From the NCBI RefSeq assembly GCF_001507435.1, contig NZ_LMWH01000236.1, forward strand, positions 28,056 through 92,055: DNA of 64,000 nucleotides. Reading direction: 5' to 3'. Both the position numbers and the translations under genes were made by a program. Shown one piece after another: positions 60,298-64,000 of this stretch. Numbering within the stretch: the first letter of the stretch is position 1; each line of letters starts with the position of its first letter. This stretch comes from Streptomyces sp. NRRL F-5122. Its GTDB lineage: Bacteria > Actinomycetota > Actinomycetes > Streptomycetales > Streptomycetaceae. The notes beneath the pieces are model-generated. The model had not been told where the DNA came from. It saw only the letters and a program-made list of their open reading frames with translations, and did no database searches.

Positions 60298-60984
60298 ATG
60301 GGGGTGCTTGTGGGCGGCGGAAGGCCCATCCGCACATGCTTGAAGTGCCGCAGCTCCATCGAAGTCGACCAGGACGGTCGCGTGGTCGCCCATGACAGGC
60401 TGCTAAGCCGTCTCCCCTGCCATGCCTCCGGTCAGCTCGCCGCACACGTGTCGGTCGAGTGGGGGCCCGGGCCTCGACGGAGCCAGCAGATTGCGGGCAA
60501 GAGACGCGGGCATGATCGGCGCAAGCAGCCCGTATACCTCAAGCCCCCTGAGTGGATCCCGAATTATGAGGGTGAGCACCTGCCGACAATCGGCTTGCCC
60601 GCCAATGGGTGGTTCGGTGTCTGGTTTCCGGCTCACACGATGTGGGAGCACGAGCGGAAACTCAGGGACTGGCTCGGAAGTGATCGTTCGTTTCGGTGGA
60701 ACGGCCACGAGGGGTGTTGGACGGTTGCCAGCGCACACTTCCCCCGCATAAGCCGGGAGCTGCTCCGCAGGTACCCGAGCATCCTCATCGGCCGTGAGTA
60801 CAACCCGCGTGAAAGGTGCAACTCATCCTGCCAGAACGCCCAGGGCTTTCTGTGTACCTGCTCCTGCCGTGCCAAGTACCACGGCCGGGGGAAATGGCGA
60901 AGCGGGTGGCGGACCCTGGGCGAGTTCAGCGGTCGGCGCGCGGGGAGGCCTTGGCACTGGATGGCCGTTGCCGTTGCTAGCTGA
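60298..60984 (+). CDS. Hypothetical protein with Cys-rich C-terminal segment
   Basis: 228 aa. N-terminal CLKCRSSIEVDQDGRVVAHD looks like one half of a zinc ribbon. The middle (WIPNYEGEHLPTIGLPANGW, FGVWFPAHTMWEHERKLRDW) is Trp-rich, and the C-terminal part has CNSSCQNAQGFLCTCSCRAK, a possible metal site. Not recognised. The start is uncertain; no strong ribosome site is seen before ATG 60298. Confidence 0.55.
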   Translation: MGVLVGGGRPIRTCLKCRSSIEVDQDGRVVAHDRLLSRLPCHASGQLAAHVSVEWGPGPRRSQQIAGKRRGHDRRKQPVYLKPPEWIPNYEGEHLPTIGLPANGWFGVWFPAHTMWEHERKLRDWLGSDRSFRWNGHEGCWTVASAHFPRISRELLRRYPSILIGREYNPRERCNSSCQNAQGFLCTCSCRAKYHGRGKWRSGWRTLGEFSGRRAGRPWHWMAVAVAS

Positions 60985-61354
60985 TCGCCCGGCACCGCGC
61001 GCGGAGTAAGCCTGCGCAGGGGCCGAGCCCCCGCGGCCCGCTCCAGCTGGCGGAGCTGAGGGCGACCGCTCGCCGTCGAGGGCCGCTCATGTCGTGCGGT
61101 TGCCGTCCTGACGCAGGGCGCACGTCCACACGCTGTTGGGCAAGCGGGCGAGGGCCTACTCGTCGGCTTCTGAGTTTCCCTCGCTTCGCGGCGCCCTTGA
61201 TTTGGACAACCCAGATCGCCGCAGGTGAGGGACACCCTCCCGCAGCCCGATCGTCACTTCACCGGCGCACGGTGCCCGTAGTTGAATACACAAGGTTCAT
61301 GCTGTTCTGTCGAACGTCAGCCGCAGGCTGACGATGGAAAACAAGGGGGAGACG
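60985..61354. other. 370-bp intergenic stretch
   Basis: No coding frame is supported on either strand. The last ~60 bases hold the upstream region of the 61355 gene, including AAGGGGGAG just before its start. No clear terminator or promoter boxes could be assigned. Confidence 0.4.
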
Positions 61355-62662
61355 ATGACTGACGACCGCAAGACGACCGTGCCCGTGTGGACGCTCGCGA
61401 CCGCTGACGTCCGAGTGCCAGGGTTGACCGCAGGCGAGTCGATGACGGCCGAGCGCCTGACGGAACTGCGCGGAGTGCTGGCCGTCCTGGCCGACGAGCC
61501 GATCGTCACCCTTGAGGCACATCCGCTGCCCGCCAAAATCGACCGCGCCAAGGGCCTCTCGCTCGACGCCGCGAGTCCCCTGGCGCAGCACCTGTCACAG
61601 TTCATCACGCAATCGACGCGAAGTTCCCTTACGGCGGCCAGAGCGACCGCTTCCGGCGAGATTCTGTACCGCATGGTGGTCCCGGCGAAGGTAGCCGCCC
61701 AGTTCGAGCAGGGCCTCGTTTGCTCGATGGCGTCGAAGGCGGCGACCGGCGGCATCCACAGTGCACTCATGAACTCGACGGGCATCGCCGCCAATGCGAC
61801 GTTCGTGCCGGTCGGTAGAGCGGCGGCAGCGGGCGCGGTCGGTGGAGCCGGTGCGACCGCCGGCGTCGCGGCCGCCGGCGGTACGGTGCTCACCGTGGCC
61901 GCTCCGCTCGTGCTCATGGCTGTGGCGGTCGGGGTGAGCGCGCACGCCGACCACAAGCGCCAGCAGGCCATCGAACACATCACGGAACTGCTGGAGCAAC
62001 TTCAGCAGGACAAGCTCGACGACGAGCACAGCGCACTCAACGGCAGCCGTGCCGCCATCGACAAGGCCACGGCCATCCTGCTCGACGAGGGCAAGCTCGG
62101 TGTCTCGCTGGGACTCGACTCGGCGGTGCACACCATCGACACGGCGCTGGGCAAAGCCGACCTCCGCCTCGCCCGATGGCAGAGCGCGCTCGACAACCTG
62201 CCCGAGGGTAAGGCCGTCGAACTCGACACGCTGACCAAGTCGTTCCCCGGCGTCGACGACCATGGCGGCACGTTCCGCGCCCACCTCGAACTCGCCTCGC
62301 TGGCCATCGCGCTGATGCGGCGGGTCGTCATCCTCCAGGCAGTCGAAAGCGCCCAGAGCGACCCCGGCAATCCGTTCAAGAACTTCACCCGCGCACTCAA
62401 GCGCGACCAGCAGCGCCTCGACGAACTGGAGTCGAGCATCGCCGGTGTCCTGGTGCGCCTGTCGGCGCTGGAGCTGGCAGGCCCGAGCGGTTTGCTCCCC
62501 GTCATCACGACCGGTGAAGTCGATCGCCTGATGCGTGCGGCACACCGGATTCGCAAGCTGGGCGACGGCGTCGTGGTCAACAGCCGCACGACAGACGTGG
62601 CGATTGAGATTGCCCGCAACAAGGACGGCTCGGTGGTCGTGTTCCCTGCGCTGCCCGCGTAG
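61355..62662 (+). CDS. Hypothetical protein with central membrane-active segment
   Basis: 435 aa from ATG 61355 (AAGGGGGAG upstream; ATG 61334 is possible but would place the ribosome site inside the gene). The middle (~155-195) is a long Gly/Ala hydrophobic hairpin (AAAAGAVGGAGATAGVAAAG, VLTVAAPLVLMAVAVGVSAH) followed by a helical coiled-coil stretch (QAIEHITELLEQLQQDKLDD). The N- and C-terminal parts are soluble. The layout (soluble-hydrophobic hairpin-coiled coil) recalls membrane-damaging effectors, but no family is recognised. Confidence 0.65.
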   Translation: MTDDRKTTVPVWTLATADVRVPGLTAGESMTAERLTELRGVLAVLADEPIVTLEAHPLPAKIDRAKGLSLDAASPLAQHLSQFITQSTRSSLTAARATASGEILYRMVVPAKVAAQFEQGLVCSMASKAATGGIHSALMNSTGIAANATFVPVGRAAAAGAVGGAGATAGVAAAGGTVLTVAAPLVLMAVAVGVSAHADHKRQQAIEHITELLEQLQQDKLDDEHSALNGSRAAIDKATAILLDEGKLGVSLGLDSAVHTIDTALGKADLRLARWQSALDNLPEGKAVELDTLTKSFPGVDDHGGTFRAHLELASLAIALMRRVVILQAVESAQSDPGNPFKNFTRALKRDQQRLDELESSIAGVLVRLSALELAGPSGLLPVITTGEVDRLMRAAHRIRKLGDGVVVNSRTTDVAIEIARNKDGSVVVFPALPA

Positions 62663-62949
62663 GCGTAGGCGTGCTCGCACTCACTTGGTGAGTGGTGCGG
62701 GGACGCAGCCTGACGTGCCTCAACGGAATTGACAGGCTCCGCCGTCCGGCTCCGCCTGGCCCCAGACAGGACCCGTCGGCGAGCTCGTCGGCCAAAGGCG
62801 GGCATCCTGCCAGCTCGGCGCCGGGAGTCGAAAACGCCTCCAGCGCACCGACCTTGCGTCGCGAAGAGGCCCAACCCCGCCGGAGTGGGCCTCTGGACGT
62901 CTTACCGGCCCTGTCTGGGCGCTGCGCGTCGCACACAGCGATCCAGAAC

Positions 62950-63140
62950 CGTTGCGGATCACTCTCCCCCCGCTGGACGAGACAAACGCGGCACGCTCCG
63001 CCAGGCCTGTCTCGCGGATCCAGGACCGCAGCACGACTGTCTTCCCGCTGTCTGCCGGCGCCGATAGCGTGGTGACGCGTGCGGCGGACCTTGCGGAGCG
63101 GATGCCTGGGATCTCCTCGTCTACGAGACCTCGAACAAGA
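62950..63140 (-). pseudogene. Walker A fragment of a MalT/LuxR-type regulator
   Basis: The minus strand reads ARVTTLSAPADSGKTVVLRS then WIRETGLAERAAFVS, the P-loop start of large LuxR-family ATP-dependent regulators (usual LSAPAGSGKTVLLRSWI). The rest of the NTPase and HTH is absent. The flanking 62663-62949 and 63141-63399 contain no supported gene. Confidence 0.6.
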
Positions 63141-63399
63141 GCGGCACCGTCTTCGCGGTGTGTTTCGTGGCGGTCCGGTGGCCGTCGGGACGACTCCGAA
63201 CCCTCTTCGGCACGACGATGCCTCAGACTGTCAGGTGCGGTCATCGTGCTGATCTCCTTCGGGCTTCGACACCTCGAAGATCAGCCGGTGGCCGTTCATC
63301 TATGCGGGCCTCATCCCAACGCCGGAGCAAACCCCCGGATCAGGTCGAACCCGTACACCACTTCCCTGGACGCAACCGGTTGAGAGAATGAAAAGAATC

Positions 63400-63427
63400 G
63401 CCCCCAGCCTTACGGCTGGGGGCTTTT
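63400..63427. terminator. Strong intrinsic terminator
   Basis: 10-bp perfect stem GCCCCCAGCC (63400-63409) / GGCTGGGGGC (63414-63423) with loop TTAC, followed by TTTTCTTCGTTTT; the 5' side is A-rich (GAATGAAAAGAA), so it could work in both directions. Confidence 0.85.
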
Positions 63428-63761
63428 CTTCGTTTTCATGGGGGCCAGACTCACCCAGATGGGTCCGCTGCGTGCCTCCCAGCGTCGCCCTGCCGCCAAA
63501 GCGGCTCGTCCCTCTGTATCCATACGGGACTGCAGCTCACGACATGATCGCTTCATGATGCAGCCTCGCCAGGCAGGGGACAGCCAACGCAGGGCGCGCC
63601 GCACAGAGCCACGGAGGGCCACGCAGCACGCGTCAACGTCTGGCAGCATCGCCCCAGCCTGCCCGGCCCAGTCCGAACCCCAGGCCATTGATACGCCCAC
63701 CCTCCAAGCGTGTCACCGAGCGACCCGCCGTGCGAGCGGTGATCGGGTACGGTGGCAAGAG
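63428..63761. other. 334-bp stretch between two terminators, no gene recognised
   Basis: Short open frames exist on both strands; the minus one ends exactly inside the 63400 terminator, a weak hint of a small gene, but no ribosome site or family supports it. A TTGATA at about 63687 and TACGGT at about 63747 are too far apart for a promoter. Confidence 0.35.
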
Positions 63762-63796
63762 AACGGCCCCGGATACTTACTCGATCCGGGGCCGTT
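63762..63796. terminator. Strong hairpin terminator
   Basis: 13-bp perfect stem (63762-63774 AACGGCCCCGGAT with 63784-63796) and a 9-base loop, followed by CGTTGTAT. GC-rich stem with short T-poor tail, typical of Streptomyces. Confidence 0.75.
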
Positions 63797-63819
63797 CGTT
63801 GTATGAGAGATCCGGCCGC

Positions 63820-63905
63820 CTAGAAGACTCATGAAGATCTTGGGGTTCTGGCCCCACCGTGTGAGCGGCGGGGCCAGAACCCCAAGATCTTCATGAGTCT
63901 TCTAG
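63820..63905. repeat. Near-perfect palindrome with 36-bp arms
   Basis: The arm 63820-63855 (starting CTAGAAGACTCATGAAG) is the exact reverse complement of 63870-63905. The 14-base centre itself has CCG...CGG. The outer ends are CTAG. No gene lies inside. Such a long perfect dyad in otherwise non-repetitive DNA could be a MITE-like element, a very strong terminator, or a recombination or cruciform site. Confidence 0.9.
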
Positions 63906-64000
63906 TGCCGCATCAGGCAACGTTTGCCCTGTTGTGATGTGACGCGCCGTCCGGATGCTGTGTTGGACGGCGCGTGGGCGTCATTCTGTCCGGGTGGCGG

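Noticed and set aside
1..64000. tRNA, rRNA, riboswitch or replication origin
   Set aside because: No cloverleaf with a T-loop motif, no rRNA-like sequence and no DnaA-box cluster was found by eye.

Overview
The window is high-GC actinobacterial DNA, almost certainly Streptomyces or a close relative. Supporting signs are G/C-rich third codon positions, many GTG starts with 1-4 base gene overlaps, a TTA leucine codon in tadA (bldA-type), a LAETG sortase substrate, and a LysM/BTAD protein at the end of a Tad locus. The mixture of insertion sequences, truncated genes and several kinds of defence gene suggests a chromosome arm or another accessory region. No tRNA, rRNA or replication origin was seen.

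Layout. (1) 3-8053: Tad/Flp pilus and secretion operon (TadA ATPase cut by the window edge, TadB, TadC, Flp-like pilin, three TadE/TadG-like pseudopilins), ending in a 1161-aa membrane LysM-BTAD protein. (2) 8240-12640: IS481 element with a perfect 6-bp target duplication, an IS5 remnant, gene fragments, a protein with two PD-(D/E)XK-like stretches and a SpoIIE phosphatase fragment. (3) 12637-18608, minus strand: a four-gene operon encoding a RAMA-CBS-HEPN protein (frameshifted), a 562-aa unknown, a small Cys-motif protein, and an Hsp70 fused to a Zc3h12a/NYN-type RNase. This is a candidate undescribed conflict system. (4) 18867-25485: a duplicated kinase tail, an IS5-family element, a PUA/EVE-like protein, a LAETG surface protein, a secreted HNH nuclease, an OGG-fold-like protein and a McrC remnant. 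(5) 25489-28254: an ADP-ribosylglycohydrolase / dual-specificity phosphatase / ADP-ribosylglycohydrolase fusion.

(6) 29255-42469: an eight-gene type III (III-D-like) CRISPR operon: TIGR03986-like RAMP, Cas10 with GGDD, Csm3-like, Csx10-like, a double RAMP, a Csx19-like protein, a two-TM SAVED-like protein, a 43-aa ORF and Cas6. It is followed by a 19-repeat array, a decayed second copy of the cas6 3' end plus leader, and a second array of 8 repeats. One repeat of the second array is split by an IS5-family element whose insertion can be reversed exactly on paper. Cas10 should make cyclic oligoadenylate on target binding, and the membrane SAVED protein is the obvious candidate sensor/effector. 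No cas1/cas2 lies in the window.

(7) 42646-57079: a PD-(D/E)XK protein, a frameshifted Mrr-like enzyme, a Ser/Thr kinase, a complete type I restriction-modification set (hsdM-hsdS-hsdR), an HTH-type N6-adenine methylase and, divergently, a DndB-like DGQHR protein. (8) 57237-64000: an RNase H-like protein, small secreted or membrane proteins, a LuxR-type regulator fragment, two strong terminators and a 36-bp-arm perfect palindrome. Overall this is a Tad locus flanked by a layered, partly decayed defence island.
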